Origin: Oscillatoriales cyanobacterium M59_W2019_021
Lineage (GTDB): Bacteria > Cyanobacteriota > Cyanobacteriia > Cyanobacteriales > Geitlerinemataceae
Direction: 5' to 3'
NCBI GenBank assembly: GCA_015295945.1
Contig: DVED01000176.1
Span: 1 to 61,298, forward strand
Length of the DNA: 61,298 nt
Part shown: in pieces, positions 1 to 7,723 of the stretch
Layout: each line of letters opens with the position of its first letter
Position numbering within the stretch: the stretch's first letter is position 1
The notes under the pieces: generated by a model
Database searches by the model: none
Told to the model about the DNA's origin: nothing
What the model saw: the letters and a program-made list of their open reading frames with translations, nothing else
Translations under genes and position numbers: made by a program

Positions 1-97
1 ACTCTAAACGGACATCGAGGGACTGTCAGACTACTTCGGTAGCAAGACCCGGTGAAGTGTCAAGAATCACCGCGCCTTTAGGACGGTGAGTATGTCA
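1..97 (+). mobile_element. Right end of an IS200/IS605-family (TnpB) element
   Basis: A hairpin with arms TCACCG (67-72) and CGGTGA (84-89) around CGCCTTTAGGA sits inside GTCAAGAATC...GAGTATGTCAA. This layout is typical of the right ends of cyanobacterial TnpB-carrying IS200/IS605 elements, where the 3' end of tnpB also encodes the guide (omega) RNA and the element ends near TCAA. The rest of the element lies outside the window. The hairpin is seen directly; the family assignment is from memory of such ends. Confidence 0.5.
3..89 (+). CDS. Possible 3' end of tnpB (cut by window edge)
   Basis: An open frame enters from the left edge and stops at TGA 87-89 inside the terminal hairpin, giving about 28 residues rich in S, T and R (ending RITAPLGR). 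TnpB reading frames commonly run into the right-end hairpin in this way. No catalytic motif is in view because only the last residues are present, so the call rests on the hairpin context. Confidence 0.35.
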   Translation, partial: SKRTSRDCQTTSVARPGEVSRITAPLGR

Positions 98-252
98 AGC
101 TTACTCCCAAACTCCTCAGTCGCTGACTGAATTCTCCAGGCTGCCGTGATACACTTAATCCCGTAACTCGATCCGGCTAAACCCCTGAAGGCACGGGTGG
201 AAATTTCCCCCCAGGTGAGAGAGCCAAGCATTAGAAACGGCAGGAGCGTTCG

Positions 253-1449
253 ATGAGTCAACCGTCCTCAATCAAATCCCTCGATGGGTCGTCTCCCACC
301 CCAGATTTACAACCCGGTTTAAAAGTGGCGCTGGGCAGTGTGGATGTCGAGTTAGAAGCCGAACTCGCTCGATATCGGCGGCAGTCCAAAAAAGCACAAC
401 CGGTTACTCCCCCCGTACCGTCGGATATCCCGGAAGCCAAACTCCAAATTTCGCCTCCACCCATATCGCCTCCAAGTGCGATGCCGGAAAGTCAGCCGTT
501 GCCAGACGGTCCAGCCGTCGCTCGCTCCGGATCTTCCTCAACGCCAGAACCCGAAAGCGTCACGGCTGGTGCGAACTCAGCCGCCATGGGGACTGCTACC
601 CGAGATGGCGCTCCCAACGACTATCTCGACTCCTCCGAAGAGTTACTACGAACGACGGACGAACCCGATGCCGATGCAGCGGCGACGCCCAAGCAAAATG
701 CGTGGCTGACACCCCTCGGGATCGGTTCGGTGCTGCTGTTTCTCCTGGCGGCGGCAACCTTGGGTTATGTGGCGTTTAACCGGACTGGTGGGGGAACGCG
801 CCAATCCAGTCCGGCGGCATCTCAACCCGAGGGAGCGACGCCCGATCGCCAATCCGGTGTCGGGTCTTCTACGGGTGGGGAAGATCGGAAAATGCCCAGC
901 GGACCGGATCTGTCTTCCCAAGAATTCGTGGATCTGGATTTAAATAGCCTCAGTAGTGCCGATCCCAGTCCCGATCCGATTCCGTCGCCGATCGCCTCGC
1001 CGACCTCTTCGCCAACGGCATCGCCATCTCCGGCTGTGGATAGTCTCAACAATCTCAATTCCGTGCTGGCGCCTCTCCCTACTCCCGAGAAATCTGACGA
1101 AACTTCCGCCGATCGCTCTACCCCCACCCCGAGTCCCTCCGCAGCCGAATCGCCCGATCCCGAAGCGAGTCCCAGTTCGGAGGCTACAGAGTCCGAGGCG
1201 GAAACGGATGCCCAACTGCCCGATCCGATCGTCAATGACGACTACTACGGATTTTATTTTGTGGTGGTGGATGCCGATGCCAAAGTTTGGGAAAAGGCGC
1301 AGGAAATCGTTCCCGATGCTTATAATCGAACTTTTCCCATCGGCGATCGCATTCAAATGGGGGCGTTTGAATATCGCGAAGATGCCGAGAAATTGGTTGA
1401 AAGTTTGAAGGAGCAGAATCTCTCGGCGGAAATTTACCAGCCGGAATAA
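253..1449 (+). CDS. Membrane-anchored SPOR-like domain protein
   Basis: 398 aa. An N-terminal motif (about residues 30-46, DVELEAELARYRRQ) is one I associate with cyanobacterial proteins of this kind. A single hydrophobic segment lies at about 153-175, then a Ser/Pro/Asp-rich linker (about 180-325), then a C-terminal module (333-398) ending in GDRIQMGAFEYREDAEKLV, which resembles a SPOR (sporulation-related, peptidoglycan-binding) domain. The expected topology is cytoplasmic N-terminus, one membrane pass and a periplasmic SPOR-like domain on a long flexible linker, pointing to the cell wall or division site. AGGAG at 242-246, six bases before the ATG, supports this start. No operon partner: the next gene is convergent. 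The domain call is by pattern and the cellular role is inferred. Confidence 0.75.
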   Translation: MSQPSSIKSLDGSSPTPDLQPGLKVALGSVDVELEAELARYRRQSKKAQPVTPPVPSDIPEAKLQISPPPISPPSAMPESQPLPDGPAVARSGSSSTPEPESVTAGANSAAMGTATRDGAPNDYLDSSEELLRTTDEPDADAAATPKQNAWLTPLGIGSVLLFLLAAATLGYVAFNRTGGGTRQSSPAASQPEGATPDRQSGVGSSTGGEDRKMPSGPDLSSQEFVDLDLNSLSSADPSPDPIPSPIASPTSSPTASPSPAVDSLNNLNSVLAPLPTPEKSDETSADRSTPTPSPSAAESPDPEASPSSEATESEAETDAQLPDPIVNDDYYGFYFVVVDADAKVWEKAQEIVPDAYNRTFPIGDRIQMGAFEYREDAEKLVESLKEQNLSAEIYQPE

Positions 1450-1679
1450 GCTGTTGTTCGATCTCCGCATCCTACCCTGCATGGCGAATGGATCTCACCC
1501 CTCACCGCTCTCTGGGTGAAGGGCTGCTACGGTCCGTAAGGTGGCGGCACTTTGCCGAATCTCCTAAAACCCGGAAGCCCAGACCCCAAAGGTCTTCTAG
1601 AACTGGAGGCTAAAAGCTAATTGCCGTAGCCGCAGCCGGCGCGTAGCGCATTCGCTAACTGCTAACAGCTATATTTCAT

Positions 1680-2720
1680 TTACCCCGAAAATAGATTGAC
1701 GAAGGCTTGCCACAATTCGCGGAACAGGCGTCGAATTCGTTTGAGAAATTGAGAATAAGGAGAACGAGATCGAGCGGGGCGATCGCGTTGCGGGAATTCC
1801 CAATGCGGGTCAATTGCTGCGATTTCGTAGAGGGGGTGCTCCCCGCTTTTCCCTTTCAATTTGACTTTCACGCAGCGATTCACGCGCACCCGATCGCGAA
1901 TTTCCGTGTAGGTGGCTTCGGAAATCAACAGGGTTGTGCCCACGTCTTTATTTGCCGATTCGATGCGGGAGGCGAAGTTCACCGCATCGCCGATCGCTGT
2001 CAGTCGTCGATTGTCGATCGCCCCGACTTCTCCAATCACCACCCCGCCGTAGTGAATGCCTATCCCAATTTTTAAGGTTTGGCGGTACAGGGTTTCAAAA
2101 TGGGGATTGATTTTGTCGATCGCTGCCACCATCTCCAATCCGGCACTCACCGATCGTTCGGCTGCTCCTTCGGGATTGTCTAACCCGAATAATGCCATCA
2201 ATCCGTCGCCCATGTAATTGTTAATGATGCCACCGTGGCGATCGATGACTTCTCCCATATGTTGAAAGTAACGGTTGAGGAGATAGATGACATCGTAGGG
2301 TAACAGGCGTTCGGACAGGGAAGTAAACCCCCGCAAATCGGCAAAGAGGATGGCAACTTTTTTTTCTTGACCGATACTGTGGGGCGAAAGTTTACCGCGA
2401 ATTTGGGCTTGAATGAACTCGATATCTTCGCTGTCGATCGCCAGTCGCCGTACCGTCACATCCCCCAACACTTGGGTTTGGCACGCCAATCGCACGCACG
2501 GTTCAAAGCACAACTTTTCAGAGATCGCCCGTTCGGCAGCATTGCGATCGCCGCAATTTTCCAAACCCTCTACGACGAGTATCCGACAGGTGGAACATCG
2601 GGCAGCCCCCCCGCAAACGTGCGTGTGGGGAATTCCCGCTTGTTTGGAACTCTCGAGAATGAAGTCTCCCTCCTCCACTTCAACGCTTTTATCGTCGGGT
2701 AAGTAGAAAATCCGTGGCAT
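1680..2720 (-). CDS. Ferredoxin-domain adenylate/guanylate cyclase
   Basis: 346 aa from the ATG at 2720, chosen because GGAGG lies at 2732-2736; a longer TTG frame to 2747 lacks such a site. Residues 1-95 form a plant-type 2Fe-2S ferredoxin domain with ligands C36, C42, C45 and C80. Residues 118-300 form a class III nucleotide cyclase domain: FADLRGFTSL carries metal ligand D128, YMGDGLMALFG carries D172, and RLTAIGDAVNFASRIES matches the substrate-proximal region. The C-terminal 40 residues are basic with a hydrophobic end. It should make cAMP (or cGMP) from ATP (or GTP), and the Fe-S domain suggests redox control. Such fusions occur in cyanobacteria; regulation by redox is inference. It is monocistronic. 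Confidence 0.88.
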   Translation of the reverse strand: MPRIFYLPDDKSVEVEEGDFILESSKQAGIPHTHVCGGAARCSTCRILVVEGLENCGDRNAAERAISEKLCFEPCVRLACQTQVLGDVTVRRLAIDSEDIEFIQAQIRGKLSPHSIGQEKKVAILFADLRGFTSLSERLLPYDVIYLLNRYFQHMGEVIDRHGGIINNYMGDGLMALFGLDNPEGAAERSVSAGLEMVAAIDKINPHFETLYRQTLKIGIGIHYGGVVIGEVGAIDNRRLTAIGDAVNFASRIESANKDVGTTLLISEATYTEIRDRVRVNRCVKVKLKGKSGEHPLYEIAAIDPHWEFPQRDRPARSRSPYSQFLKRIRRLFRELWQAFVNLFSG

Positions 2721-3161
2721 CGTGGACTTGTCCTCCGATCGCTTCAAACTTCAATGATTTTCGGTTTGCACCCGGATGCGTCCCCCGATCGGGTTTGGAC
2801 TGAATTCTGCCTACAAGTATATTGTTTTATTTCCAGCGGGAGAGCGATCGCCCGATCGAGCGACGGTCGATCGTCTTGAAGCGTTCCCCTCGATTGGGAA
2901 AGTCGCACATCGCGTTAATGTTAATCATTAATAAGTTGGGATTTGGGGTGGGTTGCCGGGGCGGGTTTTGATGACAAATTTCGGGTCGGGTTGAGTTCAA
3001 TGACCACTAAACCCGCCCCTACGAGTCACTGTTTTCTCCCCCTGCTCCCGATGCTTTCTTTCTGCCTTCTGCTAGACCCATCGAGATTTCCGAACTAGGC
3101 AGGGGGCGATCGAATTCGTTAAAGTGAAACAATACTTCACAATATCACCTCACGATCGTCT
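2721..3161. other. Divergent intergenic region with a palindromic repeat
   Basis: 441 bases between the cyclase (leftward) and oligopeptidase (rightward) genes, so it should hold both promoters. It contains HIP1-like words, a palindromic repeat (2937-3031, listed separately) and AT-rich stretches around 2810-2835 and 2915-2940. I see no convincing -35/-10 pair, and no ORF worth calling. Confidence 0.6.
2937..3031. repeat. Palindromic GGGGCGGGTTT/AAACCCGCCCC element, copy 1
   Basis: Arms GGGGCGGGTTT (2958-2968) and AAACCCGCCCC (3009-3019) flank a variable 40-base centre. The shared outer sequence GGGTTGCC on the left and TAC..GTCACTG on the right recurs in a second copy at 42297-42388. The arms are conserved and the centre is not, as expected of a small non-autonomous mobile or structural repeat. 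Confidence 0.7.
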
Positions 3162-5249
3162 ATGAGTGCCAGCGCTACCCTCACCGATAACCCCTTACTC
3201 ATCGGCAAAGGATTGCCCCCGTTCGATGCCATCCAACCGGAACACGTCGTCCCCGCCATGACTCAACTGTTGGAGGAACTCGATCGATCGCTGTCCGACC
3301 TAGAAACGCAGGTCATCCCCACCTGGTCGGGATTGGTAGAACCCCTCGACGGAATTATCGATCGGCTCGGCTGGAGTTGGGGTATCGTCGGACACTTGAT
3401 GGGCGTCAAAAATAGCCCCCAACTGCGCGAAGCCCACCAAACCCTGCAACCCGCCGTCGTCCAATTTTACACCCGCCTCGGACAAAGCAAACCCCTCTAC
3501 GACGGGTTTACTGCCCTCAAAGCCAGTGAGGAATGGGAGACCTTAGATGAAGGGCAACAGCGCATCGTCGAAGCGGCGATTCGGGATGCCGAACTGGCGG
3601 GGGTTGGTTTGGAAGGCGAGGCAAAAGACCGATTCAACGCCATCCAACTGGAACTCGCCGACCTTTCCACCCAGTTTTCCAACCACGTTCTCGACGCCAC
3701 CAAAGCCTTCAGCCTGACGCTGACCCAACCGGAGGAAGTAGACGGCTTGCCCCCCAGTTTGCTGAGTCTGGCAGCCCAAGCTGCTCGGATGGCAGGGGAG
3801 GAAAACGCCACCCCCGAAAGCGGACCCTGGCGGATTACCCTGGATTTTCCCAGCTACGGTCCGTTTATGCAGCACAGTACCCGTTCTGACTTGCGGGAAA
3901 AACTGTATAAAGCCTTTCTCAGTCGCGCCTCTGAGGGAGACTTGAATAACGCGCCCCTCATCGATCGCATTTTAGAATTGCGCCAGGAACAAGCCCACCT
4001 CCTCGGGTTCGAGAACTTCGCCGAATTGAGTTTAGCCAGCAAGATGGCATCCAGCGTGGCAGCCGTAGAAGAGTTGATGGAAGAACTGCGGCAAGTTAGC
4101 TACGATGCGGCGAAGCAAGAACTGGCAGAACTGCAAGCCTTTGCCACCGCTAAGGGATACACCCACGAGTTAAAGCATTGGGACATCAGCTATTGGGCCC
4201 AACGGCAACGGGAAGCGAAGTTCGACTTCACCGATGAAGAATTGCGCCCCTACTTTCCCCTACCGCAAGTCTTGGAGGGCTTGTTCGGGTTGGCGAAGCG
4301 CTTATTTGGCGTGACGGTGACTGCGGCGGATGGAGAAGCCCCGGTTTGGCAGGAAGAGGTGCGCTATTTCCAAATTGCCGACGAAACGGGTAGCCCCATT
4401 GCCTATTTCTACCTCGATCCTTACAGCCGTCCGGCGGAAAAACGGGGTGGGGCTTGGATGGATGAGTGTATCAACCGAGTTAAATTGACAGATGTCGGTA
4501 CAGTTCGCCTCCCTGTGGCTTATTTGGTTTGCAACCAAACGCCCCCGGTAGACGGCAAGCCCAGTTTGATGACCTTCCGGGAAGTCGAAACTCTCTTCCA
4601 CGAGTTCGGTCACGGGTTGCAGCATATGCTGACTCGAGTTGATTATCTGGGCGCGTCGGGGATTCGCAATGTGGAGTGGGATGCGGTGGAGTTGCCCAGC
4701 CAGTTTATGGAAAATTGGTGTTACGATCGCTCTACCCTGTTCGGGATGGCGAAACACTACGAAACTGGGGAAACCCTGCCAGAGCATTACTATCAAAAAC
4801 TGTTGGGGGCGCGGACGTATATGAGCGGTAGTGCTATTCTCCGCCAACTGCATTTTAGCTGGGTGGATTTGGAACTGCACGCTCGCTACCAACCCGGCGG
4901 CGCGGAAACGGTGCGGGATACGCGCGATCGCATTGCCAAAACCACCACCATTTTACCGCCGATTCCCGAAGACAATTTCTTATGTGCTTTCGGGCATATT
5001 TTCGCCGGAGGTTACGCGGCGGGATACTACAGCTACAAGTGGGCGGAAGTCTTGAGTGCTGATGCCTTTGCTGCCTTTGAAGAGGCGGGATTGGACAACG
5101 AGGCGGCAATTTCGGAAACTGGAAGGCGGTTCCGGGATACAGTTCTCGCTAAAGGGGGCAGCCAGCATCCCATGGAGGTGTTTAAGGCGTTCCGGGGACG
5201 GGAACCCAATACGGAAGCACTGTTGCGGCACAGTGGTTTAGCGGCGTAA
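3162..5249 (+). CDS. prlC: Oligopeptidase A (M3 family metallopeptidase)
   Basis: 695 aa, the normal length for the family. The zinc site HEFGH is at residues 480-484 (ETLFHEFGHGLQHML), followed downstream by the acidic segment that supplies the third ligand. The N-terminal half is the helical lid typical of M3 enzymes. It is a cytosolic peptidase that cleaves short peptides released by larger proteases or by signal-peptide breakdown. The start ATG 3162 matches the expected N-terminus (NPLLIGKGLPPFDAI); no strong Shine-Dalgarno sequence is visible. Monocistronic and convergent with the Uma2 gene. Confidence 0.95.
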   Translation: MSASATLTDNPLLIGKGLPPFDAIQPEHVVPAMTQLLEELDRSLSDLETQVIPTWSGLVEPLDGIIDRLGWSWGIVGHLMGVKNSPQLREAHQTLQPAVVQFYTRLGQSKPLYDGFTALKASEEWETLDEGQQRIVEAAIRDAELAGVGLEGEAKDRFNAIQLELADLSTQFSNHVLDATKAFSLTLTQPEEVDGLPPSLLSLAAQAARMAGEENATPESGPWRITLDFPSYGPFMQHSTRSDLREKLYKAFLSRASEGDLNNAPLIDRILELRQEQAHLLGFENFAELSLASKMASSVAAVEELMEELRQVSYDAAKQELAELQAFATAKGYTHELKHWDISYWAQRQREAKFDFTDEELRPYFPLPQVLEGLFGLAKRLFGVTVTAADGEAPVWQEEVRYFQIADETGSPIAYFYLDPYSRPAEKRGGAWMDECINRVKLTDVGTVRLPVAYLVCNQTPPVDGKPSLMTFREVETLFHEFGHGLQHMLTRVDYLGASGIRNVEWDAVELPSQFMENWCYDRSTLFGMAKHYETGETLPEHYYQKLLGARTYMSGSAILRQLHFSWVDLELHARYQPGGAETVRDTRDRIAKTTTILPPIPEDNFLCAFGHIFAGGYAAGYYSYKWAEVLSADAFAAFEEAGLDNEAAISETGRRFRDTVLAKGGSQHPMEVFKAFRGREPNTEALLRHSGLAA

Positions 5250-5269
5250 TACCGTTTTTCTAAATTCCC

Positions 5270-5310
5270 GATCGATCTCAAGAATATAGTATAAATTCTT
5301 GAGATCGATC
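5270..5310. terminator. Long perfect inverted repeat between convergent genes
   Basis: Arms GATCGATCTCAAGAAT (5270-5285) and ATTCTTGAGATCGATC (5295-5310) are perfect 16-base complements with a 9-base loop. It lies just past prlC and before the end of the oppositely oriented Uma2 gene, where a bidirectional terminator is expected. No clear T run follows, so termination is inferred from position and stem strength. Confidence 0.55.
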
Positions 5311-5365
5311 GCCGCCAGAATAGGCACGGGGACACTAACCCTACAGATATTGAATCAAGAAAAAT

Positions 5366-6004
5366 TTATTTTTCAAGTTGACTTTTCACCCACTGGCGGA
5401 ATAACCGCAATAACTCGGTTTCTTTCGTCGTTTTTCTCAGTTCTAAAAACCGCTGAATTTCAGTATCAGATAGAAATGGGAATGTCGGAGAAACGTCGCA
5501 CCGTGCGTATTCCATTCCCTCTAACCGATAAAAAATGACCTGCTGACTGTCGTATCGCCAAACTTCGGGAATTCTCAAATTAGCGTAAATATCGAGACGA
5601 TCGAGGGAACTGCTGGTGATATCAATTTCGATCGCTAAATCCGGCGGCGGATCGAGATCGAGATCGATTTCTTCTTTGTCCCAAACCAACGCTTCGTTTT
5701 GAATATAATAACATTGGTCGGGTTCTAAGCCTCGGGCTAAATTTTTCCGCTTGCAGGTAAACGAGCCGAGGCTGCATACGTCGAGGTTCAATTCTTCTGT
5801 GAGACTTTCGATAAAACGTCCGAACAGTTTTTTGTACCTTTCGTGGGGAGCTAAAGGCGACATAATTTCTAACGTTCCGCGATCGTAAGTCAAGCGAATC
5901 CCAGGCTGTTCCGCAACTTCGTTCGCTAAAGATTCGTAAGTCTGCCAGCTAATATTTTTCAATAAAACCCGATTGGCTGGTGTCTCAACGAGCGTGGCTG
6001 TCAT
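5366..6004 (-). CDS. Uma2 family (DUF820) restriction-endonuclease-fold protein
   Basis: 212 aa. The core contains LTYDRGTLEIMSPLAPHE near residue 40-55 and PDLAIEIDITSSS...IYANLRIPEVWRYD around 125-160, the hallmark of Uma2 proteins. These have a PD-(D/E)XK nuclease fold and are hugely expanded in cyanobacteria. The acidic residues of the putative metal site (D and E in PDLAIEID) are intact. Substrate and role are not established for the family; many members are thought to be mobile or associated with selfish DNA. Stands alone. Confidence 0.88.
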   Translation of the reverse strand: MTATLVETPANRVLLKNISWQTYESLANEVAEQPGIRLTYDRGTLEIMSPLAPHERYKKLFGRFIESLTEELNLDVCSLGSFTCKRKNLARGLEPDQCYYIQNEALVWDKEEIDLDLDPPPDLAIEIDITSSSLDRLDIYANLRIPEVWRYDSQQVIFYRLEGMEYARCDVSPTFPFLSDTEIQRFLELRKTTKETELLRLFRQWVKSQLEK

Positions 6005-6058
6005 AGCAACTTATCGGATCGATCGATACTGATTGTAGCAAAGCTGAGATCTAAGAGA

Positions 6059-6103
6059 CGATCGCCCTTTCAAACTCAAACGACAAAGGGCGATCGCTTT
6101 TTT
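6059..6103 (+). terminator. Hairpin with T tract
   Basis: CGATCGCCCTTT (6059-6070) pairs with AAAGGGCGATCG (6085-6096), followed by C and six Ts (6098-6103). Form is that of a rho-independent terminator on the + strand, but no + strand gene immediately precedes it. It may be a stray HIP1-containing palindrome. Confidence 0.45.
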
Positions 6104-6138
6104 GTGAGGGGTTATTCGGTGAGAACCCACCGATGGCA

Positions 6139-6420
6139 TTAATCCCGTTGCGATTTGGCTACAGATTCCCCCGCGATCGACTGCCGGATTAAAATACTCA
6201 TCACTTCACCCGGATTCCCAGTCGGCAAGAACGGACTCCACGCCCCCACTTCCGCATAACCCAGAACGTGCAGAGCGTGAATGGCACTCCGAACGGCGTG
6301 GGGAGAACCGATGAGCAGATGTTTTAGCGGTTCTTTTTGGGGGGTTGGGGGATTTTGAATTAGGCAAGTGGGAGCTTTCGCCTTGTCTGGAAGGCGATCG
6401 GGCAAAAAACTTCGAGTCAT
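6139..6420 (-). CDS. Small conserved cyanobacterial protein
   Basis: 93 aa. The central block (about residues 32-75: LKHLLIGSPHAVRSAIHALH, then GYAEVGAWSPFLPTGNPGEVM) is a pattern I recall from small hypothetical proteins found across cyanobacteria. No known catalytic motif, signal peptide or membrane segment. The N-terminal 30 residues are low-complexity and could be untranslated if a later start is used, but no internal Met precedes the conserved block. Function unknown. Confidence 0.7.
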   Translation of the reverse strand: MTRSFLPDRLPDKAKAPTCLIQNPPTPQKEPLKHLLIGSPHAVRSAIHALHVLGYAEVGAWSPFLPTGNPGEVMSILIRQSIAGESVAKSQRD

Positions 6421-6495
6421 TTTGATTTGAGCTTTGGCGAATTCAGCTTGGTATGCTCCACGATACGACGCCCAGTCTCAGCAGAGCAATCAATT

Positions 6496-6514
6496 TAGTG
6501 TAAAAATTACACTA
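6496..6514. repeat. Palindrome TAGTGTAA-aaa-TTACACTA
   Basis: Perfect 8-base arms with a 3-base spacer, overlapping the stop codon of the next gene (TAG on the minus strand at 6512-6514). The GTGTAA half-site recurs on the upstream side of the same gene (6864-6905), so this may be a protein-binding site as well as or instead of a terminator. Confidence 0.5.
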
Positions 6515-6853
6515 TTCTTTTTTGTTTTTTTGGATTCGCTTGACGACTTCCCCTAGAAATTCCTCATTTCTACCCGCAACTTCAATCATCTCCCGAAGCG
6601 TATTAGCGTAGGATAGTGTCAGCTTATGGTGTTCGGGCATTTTCTCAAAACCTGCCCCCCACCGCTTAACAGCATCGATATTGACTCCTAAAATTTTGGC
6701 TAGGAGTTCGTTACACCGAGCTTTATAGCCTCTAGCACTTTCTTCTTCTGCTGTGGCGTCGAACCACAGACGGCAAAAATCCCAAGCTTCCATCGATTGA
6801 CTCAGTACGCTAAACCATTGGTTGCGTCGCGACGTTCTGCAAGTCCGAAACAT
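6512..6853 (-). CDS. Conserved cyanobacterial protein with an HTH-like segment
   Basis: 113 aa. Residues about 48-80 (CNELLAKILGVNIDAVKRWG, then a basic helix) read like a helix-turn-helix in which a protein chooses a partner DNA site, and the C-terminus is highly basic (KRIQKNKKE). I recall related cyanobacterial hypotheticals beginning with the same MFRTCRTS...RNQWFSVLSQS block, which supports the start at 6853. Function is unknown; a DNA-binding regulator is an inference from the segment and from GTGTAA inverted repeats on both sides of the gene. Confidence 0.65.
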   Translation of the reverse strand: MFRTCRTSRRNQWFSVLSQSMEAWDFCRLWFDATAEEESARGYKARCNELLAKILGVNIDAVKRWGAGFEKMPEHHKLTLSYANTLREMIEVAGRNEEFLGEVVKRIQKNKKE

Positions 6854-6863
6854 AGTGGAAACA

Positions 6864-6905
6864 TTACACCGTATCTGGCGTATGATAGCACCTAACTTGG
6901 TGTAA
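6864..6905 (-). promoter_or_regulatory. Candidate operator: inverted TTACACC/GGTGTAA half-sites
   Basis: TTACACC (6864-6870) and GGTGTAA (6899-6905) form an inverted repeat 11 to 52 bases upstream of the start at 6853, where a promoter should lie. The same GTGTAA word forms a palindrome at the 3' end of the gene. Autoregulation by the HTH-like product is an inference. Confidence 0.35.
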
Positions 6906-7192
6906 AATTTCCCCCGATCGACTATAACCGAAAATGAACCATTAGCCCCGATCTCACTGGAAGTAGCAAGCTTCTGTCAAGTTTGATGGTTCTCATAAGC
7001 CCACAGACAACCTTTGAGATAGTGGATTGAAGGCTGTGTGTCTGTGATAGTGCGTCACCCGAAAAATAAATTTTTTGTAAACATTCAGATAATTTTATCA
7101 TTTTATGGTACATAAGATAAATCTTACTTAAGTCAAGCAATGAGTTTGTTAGTTTACTTTTTTGCTGTTACTAACGAAAGGATGAGGTTACA
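6906..7192. other. AT-rich intergenic region
   Basis: With the operator region this makes 339 bases between divergent genes. It is clearly AT-richer than its surroundings and leads into the secreted orphan gene; AAGGATGAGG just before 7193 is its ribosome-binding site. A 72-codon minus-strand frame here lacks any start signal or recognisable motif and is not called. Confidence 0.5.
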
Positions 7193-7591
7193 ATGACCAT
7201 ATTCGAGCTTTATTCGCAACTCAAGCAAAAATTACTTTTGTCTTCAGCCATTGTTATATCACTGGGAATTGTTCTTGGGAGCAATACTCAAAAAGCTGTT
7301 GCTTACGAACCCCATGAATTTGTTTTTATTGAGGGGTTAAGGGGTTTTAGGGGTATGGATCAACAAACAGCCGATTCTACCTGTCGAAATAATTTTCAAG
7401 ATCTGAGAAATCAAGGAATTTTCAATCAAAGTGTTGAAGATAATACCTGGCATATATGGGCTCATCTTAATAATCAGGACTGCGTAATCAACATTTATCA
7501 CGAAAGGTTATCTGGTAGGGATCGAGGTCGGTGGACACCAAGTAATAATCGTGACAAGACATTTGATATTTGGATTCCTAGATTTAATTAG
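7193..7591 (+). CDS. Small secreted protein of unknown function
   Basis: 132 aa. An N-terminal signal peptide is clear: basic start, hydrophobic core at about 16-30 (LLLSSAIVISLGIVLG) and a likely AVA-YE cleavage near residue 38. The mature part is about 94 residues, with two cysteines (CRNNF... and DCVINIYHE) that could form a disulfide in the periplasm. A strong SD (GGATGAGG) precedes the ATG and a perfect terminator follows. Base composition and codon choice (AT-rich, few CGATCG) differ from the neighbours, suggesting recent acquisition. I do not recognise the family. Confidence 0.75.
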   Translation: MTIFELYSQLKQKLLLSSAIVISLGIVLGSNTQKAVAYEPHEFVFIEGLRGFRGMDQQTADSTCRNNFQDLRNQGIFNQSVEDNTWHIWAHLNNQDCVINIYHERLSGRDRGRWTPSNNRDKTFDIWIPRFN

Positions 7592-7609
7592 GTCTCTGAA
7601 GCTCGAAAT

Positions 7610-7661
7610 ATGCGAGTGGTTATTCCTTGACTAAGGCAAAATAACCACTCGCATCCTTTTT
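7610..7661 (+). terminator. Rho-independent terminator of the secreted orphan
   Basis: ATGCGAGTGGTTATT (7610-7624) pairs perfectly with AATAACCACTCGCAT (7640-7654), followed by CC and TTTTT (7657-7661). It begins 19 bases after the stop codon at 7591. Confidence 0.85.
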
Positions 7662-7723
7662 GATATTACGGTACTCTAGAGAACGTTAGAAGGGCAAAAA
7701 AACGATCGGTCGATCGCCCAAAA

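Noticed and set aside
6922-7140. 72-codon minus-strand frame
   Set aside because: AT-rich promoter-like DNA, no SD or family motif, and it overlaps the expected promoter of the gene at 7193.
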